NCBI RefSeq assembly: GCF_003385215.1
Contig: NZ_PQHW01000011.1
Span: 1 to 64,000, forward strand
Direction of reading: 5' to 3'
DNA from: Amycolatopsis thermalba
Lineage (GTDB): Bacteria; Actinomycetota; Actinomycetes; Mycobacteriales; Pseudonocardiaceae
Length of the DNA stretch: 64,000 nt
Notes under the pieces: model-generated
The model's input: the letters and a program-made list of their open reading frames with translations, nothing else
The model's database searches: none
Told to the model about the DNA's origin: nothing
Position numbers and translations under genes: made by a program
Part shown: positions 27,389-35,877 of the stretch, piece after piece
How the letters are laid out: every line of letters starts with the position of its first letter
Numbering within the stretch: the stretch's first letter is position 1

Positions 27389-28527
27389 CGCGGCACCCTC
27401 GGCAGCTTCAGCCCGGCCATCGCGATCAGTTCCCGCTGGATCTCGTTCACGCCACCCCCGAAGGTCAGCACGATGTTGCGTCGCGCCAGCACGTCCAGCC
27501 ACTCCACCAGCGCGGCGGTGTCCGGATCGGACAGATCGCCGTGCCGCGCCACGATCTCCTCCATCAGCCGCGCCACGCGCTGGATGCGGTCCGAGCCGAA
27601 CACCTTGGTCGCCGAGGCGTCCGCGATGTCCAGGTCCGCCGCCGCGACCTGCCAGTTGAGCAGCTCGTTGATCCGCACCACGGCGAGCGTCTCGCCCAGC
27701 GCGCGGCGCACGTCGGGCTCGCCGAGCAGGTCCCGGGCGGCGGCCCAGGCGCGCACCCGGTCGTAGAGCCCGCCGATCCGCCCGGCCGGGCCAAGCATGA
27801 CCCGCTCGTGGTTGAGCTGCGTGGTGATCAGCTTCCAGCCCTGGTTCTCCTCGCCGACGCGCATCGACACCGGCACCCGGACGTCGGAGTAGTAGGTGGC
27901 GTTGACGTGGTGCGCGCCGTCGCAGGTGATGATCGGCGTCCACGAGTAGCCGGGGTCGCTGGTGTCGACGATGAGGATCGAGATGCCCTTGTGCTTGAGC
28001 GCGTCCGGATCGGTGCGCACGGCCAGCCAGATGTAGTCGGCGTCGTGGCCGCCGGTGGTGAAGATCTTCTGCCCGTTGACCACATAGGACTCGCCGTCGC
28101 GCACCGCGGTGGTGCGCAGGGACGCCAGGTCCGTGCCGGCGCCGGGTTCGGTGTAGCCGATCGCGAAGTGCACCTCGCCGGCGAGGATCTTCGGCAGGAA
28201 GAACGCCTTCTGCTCGGGCGTGCCGTACTCCTGCAGGGTCGGCCCGACGGTCTGCAGCGTCACCGACGGCAGCTGCACGTCGGCGCGGGCGGCCTCGTCG
28301 GCGAAGAGGTGCTGTTCGAGGTCGCCGAACCCGCCGCCGCCGTACTCCTCGGGCCACCCGGCGCCGAGCCGCCCGTCGCTGCCCATGCGCCGCACGATGC
28401 GGCGGTAGACCTCGCCGTGCCGCTCCCGCAGCAGCGCCTGCCGCTCCTCCGGCGTGATCAGCCCGGCGAAGTACTCGCGCAGCTCGTCCCGCAGTTTCCG
28501 TTGCGACGCGGTCAGTTCGATGTGCAT
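27385..28527 (-). CDS. fadE29: FadE29-type acyl-CoA dehydrogenase (ChsE2)
   Basis: A 380-residue acyl-CoA dehydrogenase subunit with FAD-binding GYTEPGAGTDLASLRT and NGQKIFTTGGHDADY segments. In the cholesterol pathway FadE28 and FadE29 form an alpha2beta2 dehydrogenase (ChsE1-ChsE2) acting on the 3-carbon side-chain CoA thioester. Order fadE28-fadE29-chsH2-chsH1-ltp2 is conserved here. The ATG at 28527 shares one base with the fadE28 stop (TGATG). Confidence 0.93.
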   Translation of the reverse strand: MHIELTASQRKLRDELREYFAGLITPEERQALLRERHGEVYRRIVRRMGSDGRLGAGWPEEYGGGGFGDLEQHLFADEAARADVQLPSVTLQTVGPTLQEYGTPEQKAFFLPKILAGEVHFAIGYTEPGAGTDLASLRTTAVRDGESYVVNGQKIFTTGGHDADYIWLAVRTDPDALKHKGISILIVDTSDPGYSWTPIITCDGAHHVNATYYSDVRVPVSMRVGEENQGWKLITTQLNHERVMLGPAGRIGGLYDRVRAWAAARDLLGEPDVRRALGETLAVVRINELLNWQVAAADLDIADASATKVFGSDRIQRVARLMEEIVARHGDLSDPDTAALVEWLDVLARRNIVLTFGGGVNEIQRELIAMAGLKLPRVPR

Positions 28528-29549
28528 CAGCCCTCCACCAGGTCGCCGAGCCGGTCCAGCCGCGTGCTCGCGCCGCCGGTGACCGCGGCGAGTTCCTTGA
28601 CCATCCCGTAGTGGCGGTGCAGCGGGTAGGTGATGTCGACGCCGAGGCCGCCGTGCAGGTGGTGGCACGACGCGAGCGCCTTGGGCGCCTCCTCGGCGAG
28701 CCAGTACGCGGCCACGGCCAGGTCCTCGTCCGGATCGAGCCCCTCGGCGAGCCGCCACACGGCGGACAACGCGGCCAGGTGCAGCGTGCGGGAGGTGATG
28801 TAGACGTCGGCGATCTGCTGGGCGACCGCCTGGAACGTCGCGAGTGGACGGCCGAACTGCTCGCGCCGCCGCACGTGCTCGGTGGTCAGCGCGAGCGCCC
28901 CGGCCACGGCGCCGTCGCCGAGCGCGACCGCACCGGCGAGCGCGAACCGGTGCAGGTCGGCCACCGATCCGTCACACAGCAGGTCCGCCTCCCCCACCCG
29001 AACCCCGGACAGGCGCAGCGACGTGCCGTGCACCTGCGCGCCGTCGGCCCGGGGATCGACGAGGAACACGCCGGTGCCCCACGGCAGCGTGGCCGGCACG
29101 AGCACGCACCGGGCCTCCGGCAACGACGGCACCAGGGTCTTCGTGCCGGTCAGCGCCCAGCCCCCGTCCGCGGCCACGGCCTCGGTCGACGGCTGCGTGA
29201 CGAACGGCGCGGACGGTTCGTGCAGCGCGGCGGTGACGACCACCTCGCCGGAGGCGATCTCCGGCAGCCACCGCGCCCGCTGCTCCGGGCCGCCCAGCCG
29301 GTTCAGCGGCAGCACCCCGAGCGCGAGGGCCGCGAGCGCGGGCACCTGCGCGCCCGCCCGGCCCACCTCGGTCAGCACCACCGCGACCTCGGCCGGCCCG
29401 AGCCCGTCCCCGCCCAGCTCGGGCGGCAGGGCGAGCGCGAGCAGGCCGGCCTTCGCCAGCGCCGGCCACGCGTGCTCGGGATCCCGGGCCAGGACCTCCG
29501 CGGTCAGCGCGGCGATCTCGGCCTGGGTCGCGTCCAGGGTGAAGTCCAC
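28527..29549 (-). CDS. fadE28: FadE28-type acyl-CoA dehydrogenase (ChsE1)
   Basis: A 340-residue, shortened acyl-CoA dehydrogenase subunit. The C-terminal half has RREQFGRPLATFQAVAQQIAD and ASCHHLHGGLGVDITYPLHRHY; the FAD region is weaker, as expected for ChsE1. It pairs with the next gene product to dehydrogenate the steroid side chain. GTG start at 29549 with GAGGAG six to ten bases upstream. First gene of the operon; a perfect KstR box lies 22 nt upstream. Confidence 0.92.
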   Translation of the reverse strand: MDFTLDATQAEIAALTAEVLARDPEHAWPALAKAGLLALALPPELGGDGLGPAEVAVVLTEVGRAGAQVPALAALALGVLPLNRLGGPEQRARWLPEIASGEVVVTAALHEPSAPFVTQPSTEAVAADGGWALTGTKTLVPSLPEARCVLVPATLPWGTGVFLVDPRADGAQVHGTSLRLSGVRVGEADLLCDGSVADLHRFALAGAVALGDGAVAGALALTTEHVRRREQFGRPLATFQAVAQQIADVYITSRTLHLAALSAVWRLAEGLDPDEDLAVAAYWLAEEAPKALASCHHLHGGLGVDITYPLHRHYGMVKELAAVTGGASTRLDRLGDLVEG

Positions 29550-29571
29550 ACCGGCTCCTCGGCAGCAAGAC

Positions 29572-29585
29572 TGAAACCTGTTCTA
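29572..29585. promoter_or_regulatory. KstR-type operator upstream of fadE28
   Basis: TGAAACCTGTTCTA matches TnnAACnnGTTnnA at all fixed positions. It is embedded in a longer dyad with AAGACT at 29567-29572 and AGTCTT at 29585-29590. It lies in the gap between fadE28 and the wax ester synthase gene. Confidence 0.85.
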
Positions 29586-29606
29586 GTCTTAGCCGAGGAG
29601 TGGCGT

Positions 29607-31004
29607 TCAGGCAAGGGTCGAGGCCGCGTGCAGCAGTTCCGTCATCTCCTCGCGCATCGCGTCGGCCAGCGACCACAGATCTGGAACGAGTTCTCGCGCG
29701 GCGAGCAGGCCGATGTCGACCTTGCCCGCGTAGGACAGCACGGTCACGTTCAGCCCGGCGCCGTGGAACACCGGGCCGAGCGGGTAGAACGCGGTGATCC
29801 GCGCGCCGACGAAGTACAGCGGCATCGGCGGGCCGGGCACGTTGGAGACGACCAGGTTGTGCACCACCGGGTGCTTGTCGGCCAGCCGCAGCGCGGAGTA
29901 GGCCCGGACCGCGAGCCCGAACAGGCCGGACGGGGCGAACTGGGCCCAGTCCTGCAGCATGTCCGCGTCGATCGAGTGGTGGTGCTCCTTGGCCTGGCGG
30001 TTGCTCTCCGCGACCGCGTAGACCCGGGCGGCGGCCTCCGGCAGGTGCGTGGGCAGGGTCGCGAAGAACGCGGACACCTTGTTGTTGCTGTCGCCCTCCT
30101 GGCTGGTGCGGTCCAGCGTCGACACCGGGACGGTCGCCACCAGCGGGTCCGTGGGCAGCTCGCCGCGCGCCTGGAGGTACCGGCGCAGCGCGCCCGCGCA
30201 CAACGCCAGGATCACGTCGTTCACCTTCACCCCGAAGGCGTTCTTCACGGTCTTGACGTCGTCCAGCTCGACGGTGCCGTAGGCGATGGCGCGGACGCTG
30301 GAGATGGTCGAGTTGAACGAGGTGCGCGGCGCGGTGAACGGCACCGGCATGCCCTGGCGGCGCAGGGCGCGCCCGAGCCAGCGGGGCGCCATCCCGGCCA
30401 GGCCGGGCAGCAGCTTCGCCATCTCCACCGGGCGCCGCGCCAGCTCCTGCACGCTGGTGCGGAGCAGCTCGAGGTGCGAGGGCGGCGCGGGATTGCGCTC
30501 GGGCTCGGGCAACGGCGGAAGTTCACCCGGTTCGGGGCCGGCCAGGTAGGCGATCAGGCTCGCGCCGCCGACGCCGTCGACGGTCGCGTGGTGCATCTTG
30601 AACATCACCGCGACCCCGTCGTCCGGGAGGCCCTCGATCACGTACAGCTCCCACAGCGGGCGGCCGCGGTTGAGCGGCTGCCCGGCGAAGTGGGCGCACA
30701 GCTCGGCCAGCGTCTCGCGATCGCCGGGCGCGGGCACGGCGACCCGGTGCAGGTGGTGGTCGATGTCGAACGCGTCGTCCTCCACCCACACCGGGTGCAG
30801 GAAGTTCAGCGGCGAATTGTGCAGTTTCCGGCGGAACTCCGGGATCGCGGCGATGCGCTCGGCGAGCACGCGCTTGAACTCGGGGAAGCGATATCCGCCC
30901 GGTATGGTCGATCCGTCCAGCGTGAGCAGTCCGCACACGTGCAGCACCTGCGAAGACGTTTCCAGGTACAGGAAACTGGCGTCGAGTCCACTCAGCGGTC
31001 GCAC
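29607..31004 (-). CDS. Wax ester synthase/diacylglycerol acyltransferase (WS/DGAT)
   Basis: A 465-residue WS/DGAT. The HHxxxDG catalytic motif is MHHATVDG (about residue 140). ASFLYLETSSQVLH begins the condensation-type fold, and the second domain contains VVSNVPGPPMPLYFVG and VLSYAGKVDIGL. It esterifies acyl-CoA to diacylglycerol or fatty alcohol for storage lipid. The GTG at 31004 (VRPLSGLDASF) is chosen because homologues begin there; a GTG at 31037 would add eleven residues. No clear ribosome site for either; TACCCT about 8 nt ahead might serve as -10 for a leaderless message. Confidence 0.9.
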   Translation of the reverse strand: MRPLSGLDASFLYLETSSQVLHVCGLLTLDGSTIPGGYRFPEFKRVLAERIAAIPEFRRKLHNSPLNFLHPVWVEDDAFDIDHHLHRVAVPAPGDRETLAELCAHFAGQPLNRGRPLWELYVIEGLPDDGVAVMFKMHHATVDGVGGASLIAYLAGPEPGELPPLPEPERNPAPPSHLELLRTSVQELARRPVEMAKLLPGLAGMAPRWLGRALRRQGMPVPFTAPRTSFNSTISSVRAIAYGTVELDDVKTVKNAFGVKVNDVILALCAGALRRYLQARGELPTDPLVATVPVSTLDRTSQEGDSNNKVSAFFATLPTHLPEAAARVYAVAESNRQAKEHHHSIDADMLQDWAQFAPSGLFGLAVRAYSALRLADKHPVVHNLVVSNVPGPPMPLYFVGARITAFYPLGPVFHGAGLNVTVLSYAGKVDIGLLAARELVPDLWSLADAMREEMTELLHAASTLA

Positions 31005-31042
31005 CTGATAAGGGTAAGCGAGATTGACTACGATCACGGAGT

Positions 31043-32287
31043 ATGCGACCCCGTTTCCTCACCCGCCGGGCGATCCAGCTGGCCCTGACCGCGAACGCGC
31101 TCCGCCCGGTGCCGGGGGTGCGGGCCTCGGTGCCCGCGTTCTTCGCCGGGTGGCTGACCGGGGAACTGGCGCCGCACCTGCTCGCGCTGACCGCGGCCGA
31201 CACGGCGGCGCACCTGGCGCGGCACGGTGCGCGGTCGGTGCCGGACCGGGTCGGGCTCGGCCTGGCCGCGGCCTCGGCCGCCGGGCTGGGGTCGCTGATC
31301 GTCACCTCGCAGCGGGCCCGGGGCGCGGTGGAGGACGCGCTGGCCGAGGCGCTCGGGCCGGAGTACGTGGCGGACCTGTCGCGGCCGCCGGACGCGAAGG
31401 ACCTGGCGACGCCGTGGGGCCAGCTGGTGCTGCCGTTCCGGATGCGCAACCCGGACGTGCGGCGGGACCGCAACCTGGCGTACGCGCCGGGCGGCAAGCG
31501 GTTCCTGATGGACATCTACCGGCCGCGGGAGCCGGTCGAGGGGCGGCCGGTGCTGCTGCAGATCCACGGTGGCGCGTGGATGATCGACAGCAAGGACCAC
31601 CAGGGCATCCCGCTGATGCTGCACATGGCGCAGCGCGGGTGGGTGTGCGTGGCGGTGAACTACCCGCTGTCGCCGAAGGCGCACTGGCCGGACCACATCG
31701 TCGGGGTGAAGCGAGCGGTGGCGTGGATCCGGGAGCACATCCATGAGTACGGCGGTGACCCGTCGTTCCTGGCCGCGACGGGTGGTTCGGCGGGCGGTCA
31801 CCTGGCGGCGCTGCTGGCGCTGACCCCGAACGACGCCGGCCTGCAGCCGGGTTTCGCCGAGGCGGACACGTCGGTGCAGGCGTGCGCCCCGCACTACGGC
31901 GTGTACGACTTCGCCGCGACGAGCGGTTCGCCGGCGAGCAAGCAGCGGCTGCACGGGCTGCTGGCGAGGTACGTGGTGGGCAAGGACCCGGTGCGGTTCC
32001 TGGACGACTACATCGCCGCGTCGCCGCTGGACCGGATCACCGAGAAGGCGCCGCCGTTCTTCGTGATCCACGGCGCGCACGATTCGCTGGTGCCGGTCCG
32101 GGAGGCGCGCGAGTTCGTCCGCCGCCTGCGGGAGACGTCCGAGCAGCCGGTGGCGTACGCGGAGCTGCCGGGGGCGCAGCACGCGTTCGACGTGTTCCCG
32201 TCGATCCGGTCGGCGCACGTGGTGCGCGGGGTGGAGCGCTTCCTGGAGTGGACGTACCTGCGCTGGCTGCGCGACCAGCGGGGCTAG
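31043..32287 (+). CDS. Alpha/beta hydrolase fold carboxylesterase (LipC-like)
   Basis: A 414-residue esterase of the hormone-sensitive-lipase/HGG group. IHGGAWMIDSKD (HGG oxyanion, about residue 176), ATGGSAGGHLAALLAL with the serine nucleophile (about 250), HGAHDSLVPV with the acid, and GAQHAFDVFP with the histidine. The first 130 residues are an Ala/Leu-rich region with possible membrane-associating helices. Resembles mycobacterial LipC. It diverges from the wax ester synthase gene with only 38 bp between starts, so both may be expressed together in lipid storage and turnover. Confidence 0.88.
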   Translation: MRPRFLTRRAIQLALTANALRPVPGVRASVPAFFAGWLTGELAPHLLALTAADTAAHLARHGARSVPDRVGLGLAAASAAGLGSLIVTSQRARGAVEDALAEALGPEYVADLSRPPDAKDLATPWGQLVLPFRMRNPDVRRDRNLAYAPGGKRFLMDIYRPREPVEGRPVLLQIHGGAWMIDSKDHQGIPLMLHMAQRGWVCVAVNYPLSPKAHWPDHIVGVKRAVAWIREHIHEYGGDPSFLAATGGSAGGHLAALLALTPNDAGLQPGFAEADTSVQACAPHYGVYDFAATSGSPASKQRLHGLLARYVVGKDPVRFLDDYIAASPLDRITEKAPPFFVIHGAHDSLVPVREAREFVRRLRETSEQPVAYAELPGAQHAFDVFPSIRSAHVVRGVERFLEWTYLRWLRDQRG

Positions 32288-32667
32288 CCGGCGAGGCCGA
32301 ACGGGTTGTCCACCACGTAGCGCCACCGCCCGTCGCCGCCGCGGCGGGCGATGTCGGTGGCGGTCCCGTCGATGCGCACCGGGCGGCCTTCGCGGTCGGT
32401 GCCGTCGATCACCCAGTCCACGATCAGGAGGGCGATCTCCCCGGTGGCGTAGACCTGCCGCGGCCGGACCGTGATCGGCACGCCGAGGGCCTGGAACCGG
32501 GCGTTGGCGGCATGCGCGTCGGCGCCGGTCAGCGGCGAGCCCGGCGAGGCGACGAACACGGCGCCGGGTTCGTACAGCTCGGCGATCGCGGCGGGGTCAC
32601 CGGTGTTGAACCGCTCGGCGAACACGGCGGGCACGTCTTCCGGGCGATCAGCGAGAGGGCGTGGCAT
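32284..32667 (-). CDS. SnoaL-like/DUF4440 small protein
   Basis: A 127-residue protein of the NTF2-like fold: VFAERFNTGDPAAIAELYEPGAVFVASPGSPLTG..., then strands IALLIVDWVIDGTD and RWRYVVDNPFG. Such proteins may bind small cyclic ligands or act as isomerases; function cannot be named. Convergent with the esterase gene (4-bp overlap) and divergent from an HxlR regulator 52 bp away, which probably controls it. Confidence 0.82.
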   Translation of the reverse strand: MPRPLADRPEDVPAVFAERFNTGDPAAIAELYEPGAVFVASPGSPLTGADAHAANARFQALGVPITVRPRQVYATGEIALLIVDWVIDGTDREGRPVRIDGTATDIARRGGDGRWRYVVDNPFGLAG

Positions 32668-32719
32668 GGTGGACCATCCTTTCGGTTGACGACGCCCGCG
32701 AACGCTAGGAGACCGCCCC

Positions 32720-33091
32720 GTGACTCACCAAACGGTTAGCCGCCCGGGCCTGCCCGCGGATCCGCTCGCGGAAGTGGGCGCACCGACGCCGTCCTGCCCG
32801 GTGGAGATGACCCTGGATGTCCTGCGCGGCCGCTGGACGACCCTGGTGATCCGCGAGCTGCTGCGCGGTGAGCTCGGGTTCAGCGAACTGCGGGAGCGGC
32901 TGCCCGCGCTGTCGGACAAGGTCCTGTCCGAGCGGCTGGCGCACCTCACGAGCAGCGGGGTCGTGGAACGGCATCGCGAGCGCGGCCGGCCGCCCCGGAC
33001 CCGGTACCGGCTCAGCCCCGACGGGGAGCGCCTGGGGCCGGTGCTGCAAGCGCTGTGGGACTGGGGCGTGGACCGGGCAACCCCAGGTTGA
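32720..33091 (+). CDS. HxlR-family transcriptional regulator
   Basis: A 123-residue winged-helix protein: CPVEMTLDVLRGRWTTLVIRELLRGELGFSELRERLPALSDKVLSERLAHLTSSGVVERH and a C-terminal GPVLQALWDWG. One cysteine (about residue 27) precedes helix 1, as in redox-type family members. GTG start with AGGAG at 32708-32712. Divergent from the SnoaL-like gene, its most likely target. Confidence 0.9.
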   Translation: MTHQTVSRPGLPADPLAEVGAPTPSCPVEMTLDVLRGRWTTLVIRELLRGELGFSELRERLPALSDKVLSERLAHLTSSGVVERHRERGRPPRTRYRLSPDGERLGPVLQALWDWGVDRATPG

Positions 33092-33173
33092 TCACCCGCT
33101 CCAGGTGGACGCGCGTCGCGATGGGTGCCTTCATCACGGTGCCGAGAGCCCCGGCCGCGGCCCCTGCGCGCGC

Positions 33174-35840
33174 TCATCCCGGCTTCCCCAGGCGGACGAG
33201 CTCCGTCAGCTCCTCGTCGCTCAGCTCCGTGATCCAGTCCTCCCCCGCGCCGATCACGCGTTCGGCCAGGCCGCGCTTCTCCGCGAGCACCTCGGCGATC
33301 CGCTCCTCCAGCGTGCCCTCCGCGATGAGCCGGTGGACCTGCACCGGCCGGTCCTGCCCGATCCGGTACGCCCGGTCGGTCGCCTGGTCCTCCACCGCCG
33401 GGTTCCACCACCGGTCGTAGTGGATGACGTGCGTCGCGCGGGTCAGGTTCAGCCCGACCCCGCCCGCCTTGAGCGACAGCAGGAACACCGGCACGTCACC
33501 GCGTTGGAACCGCGCCACCATCTCCTCCCGCTGCCGCACCGAGTCGGCACCGGAGAGCAGCTGCACCGGCAGCCCCCGTTCGGTCAGCCGCGCCTCCAGC
33601 AGCCGGCACAGCCGCACGTACTGGCTGAACACCAGCACGCTCTCGCCCTCGTCGAGGATCACGTCCAGCAGCTCCTCGAACGCGGCGAGCTTGCCCGACC
33701 GCCCGGCGACCGGCCCGCTGTCCGCGAGGTACTGCGCCGGGTGGTTGCAGATCTGCTTCAGCTCGGTCAGCAGCTTGAGCACCTGCCCGCGCCGCTGCAC
33801 GCCCCGCGACTCGCGGATCACCGCCAGGTTCTCCCGCACCACCGCCTCGTACAGGGTGGCCTGCTCGGTGGTCAGCGGCACGTACCGGTCGGTCTCGGTC
33901 TTGCGCGGCAGCTCCGGCGCGATGTCCGGGTCGGTCTTGCGGCGCCGCAACAGGAACGGCCGCACCGTCGCGGCCAGGCGTTCGGCACCGCGGGCGTCGC
34001 GGTCGCGCTCGACCGGGCGCGCGATCGTGCGGCGGAAGTGCTCCAGCGTGCCGAGCAGCCCCGGCGTCGTCCAGTCCAGAATGGACCACAGTTCGGTGAG
34101 CCGGTTCTCCATCGGCGTGCCGGTCAACGCGACGCGCGCCGCGGCCGGGATCCTGCGGAGTTCCTTCGCCGTCACCGAAAGCGGGTTCTTGACGTGCTGC
34201 GCCTCGTCGGCCGCGACCAGCCCCCAGTCCACTTCGGACAGCGTCGCCCGGTCGCGGCGCAGCACACCGTAGGTGGCGAGGACGACCTCGTCGGGCGCCA
34301 GGTCGTCCAGGTGCCGCCGCCCGCCGTGGAACCGCCGCACCGGGACCTTCGGCGCGAACCGGGCGAACTCACGCTCCCAGTTGCCCAGCAGCGACGTCGG
34401 GCACAGCACCAGCGTCGGCCCCGACGGGCGGCGGTGCAGGTGCAGGGCGATGAGCTGGATCGTCTTGCCCAGGCCCATGTCGTCGGCGAGAACACCGCCG
34501 AGGCCCAACTCGGTCATCCGGACCAGCCACGACAGCCCGGTCCGCTGGTACGGCCGCAGCGTGGCCTGCAACTCCGGATCCGGCTCGACCGGCCCGGCCG
34601 GGGCACGCAACCGGTGCACGAGACCGTCGAGCGCGGGCGGGGCGGCGAAGTCCAGCTCCTCGTCGTCGAGCCGCAGCTCGCCGGTCAGGGCCGCGGCCAG
34701 CGCCTGCGCGCCGGTGACAGCCGGGCGCGCGCGACGCAGGCGTGCCAGCAGGTGGGAGTCGGCACGCACCCACTGCCCGCGCAGGCGCACCAGCGGGCGC
34801 TTGGCCTCGGCGAGCGCGGTGACCTCGGCCTCGCTGAGGGTTTCGCCGCCCAGGCTGAGCTGCCAGCGGAACCGCAGCAGGTCGGTCAGCCGGAACACGG
34901 CCCCGCCCTCGCTGCCCGGCGACGGCGTCACGCTCGCCTTGGCCCGCACCGGTTCGCCGAACACGCCGCGCGGCCACAGCACCTCGACACCGGCGGCCGC
35001 CAGGGCGTCGCGGCCACCGTCGAGCAGCTCGACGACCTCGGTGTCGTCCAGGGTCAGCTCGCTGGGCGGGGCGGCGTCGAGCACGCGGCCCAGCGGAGCC
35101 CACGCGCGGGCGCCGCGCCGCAGCCCGATGAGCAGCTGCGCCTCGACCTGCTCACCGAAGCGGGACAGGACGGCCTCCGGTGCGTCCCACAGCGCGGCCG
35201 CGTCCACGACCAGGCTGGGGTCGGCGCGGCTGCGCACGGCGAGGACGCCGGTGAACGCGAAGTCGTCGCCGGTCTCACGCACCTCGACGCGGAGCTGGAT
35301 CTGCGCGCCGAACGCGGGCCCGTCGGTGACCACGCGGGCCGCGGGGGTGCGGCCGAGCACGTCGGCGGTGGCGTCCCAGAGCGCGCGGACGAGCGTTTCG
35401 GGCGAGTGCAGGCGGATGCGCTTGAGGCCGGACAGCGGGAGGGCGTGCGCCTCGGGCGGCAGGGCGGCGGCCAGGTCACGCAGCAGGTCCTCGTCGGCGG
35501 TGTCGAGCGGCCCGGCGCACCAGCTGTCCACACCGGACGGACGCCGGAGCCGGCCGCGGGCGACGAGGTTCAGGCCCGCGGCGACCGCCGCCGACCACGC
35601 CCGCACCGAAGGGCTTCCGTCGCTCACGGCGAGCAGGCGCGGGATGGCGCCGGCGAGCGGGAGGACGTGCGCGTCGACCCTGGTGCGGCGGAAGGACTTG
35701 CCGGCGCCGGCGGGCAGCACGAGTTCGACCGGTACCGGCCCCGGCTCGTCACCCCAGACGGCGAGCACACCGTCCCGGGGCGGGTCCGAGGGCACGAAGA
35801 TCGCCCTGGTCGTCTCGGTCCATTCCACGGTGATCACCAT
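33174..35840 (-). CDS. SNF2/SWI2-type DEAD/DEAH helicase
   Basis: An 888-residue ATP-dependent translocase. The N-terminal half (about 1-400) is the bacterial SNF2-associated region. The motor carries DDMGLGKTIQLIAL (Walker A, about residue 460), ADEAQHVKN (DEAQ box), TGTPMENR, and in the second lobe FSQYVRLCRLL, SLKAGGVGLNLTRATHVIHYDRWWNP and QATDRAYRIGQDRPV (motif VI). Probable role in remodelling protein-nucleic acid complexes or transcription recycling. The ATG at 35840 follows the fadE34-type gene by 37 nt, placing it downstream of a KstR box although no functional link is known. Confidence 0.92.
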   Translation of the reverse strand: MVITVEWTETTRAIFVPSDPPRDGVLAVWGDEPGPVPVELVLPAGAGKSFRRTRVDAHVLPLAGAIPRLLAVSDGSPSVRAWSAAVAAGLNLVARGRLRRPSGVDSWCAGPLDTADEDLLRDLAAALPPEAHALPLSGLKRIRLHSPETLVRALWDATADVLGRTPAARVVTDGPAFGAQIQLRVEVRETGDDFAFTGVLAVRSRADPSLVVDAAALWDAPEAVLSRFGEQVEAQLLIGLRRGARAWAPLGRVLDAAPPSELTLDDTEVVELLDGGRDALAAAGVEVLWPRGVFGEPVRAKASVTPSPGSEGGAVFRLTDLLRFRWQLSLGGETLSEAEVTALAEAKRPLVRLRGQWVRADSHLLARLRRARPAVTGAQALAAALTGELRLDDEELDFAAPPALDGLVHRLRAPAGPVEPDPELQATLRPYQRTGLSWLVRMTELGLGGVLADDMGLGKTIQLIALHLHRRPSGPTLVLCPTSLLGNWEREFARFAPKVPVRRFHGGRRHLDDLAPDEVVLATYGVLRRDRATLSEVDWGLVAADEAQHVKNPLSVTAKELRRIPAAARVALTGTPMENRLTELWSILDWTTPGLLGTLEHFRRTIARPVERDRDARGAERLAATVRPFLLRRRKTDPDIAPELPRKTETDRYVPLTTEQATLYEAVVRENLAVIRESRGVQRRGQVLKLLTELKQICNHPAQYLADSGPVAGRSGKLAAFEELLDVILDEGESVLVFSQYVRLCRLLEARLTERGLPVQLLSGADSVRQREEMVARFQRGDVPVFLLSLKAGGVGLNLTRATHVIHYDRWWNPAVEDQATDRAYRIGQDRPVQVHRLIAEGTLEERIAEVLAEKRGLAERVIGAGEDWITELSDEELTELVRLGKPG

Positions 35841-35877
35841 AGGCGGGACCACCGACAGTTTCGGGACGGCGGCGACC

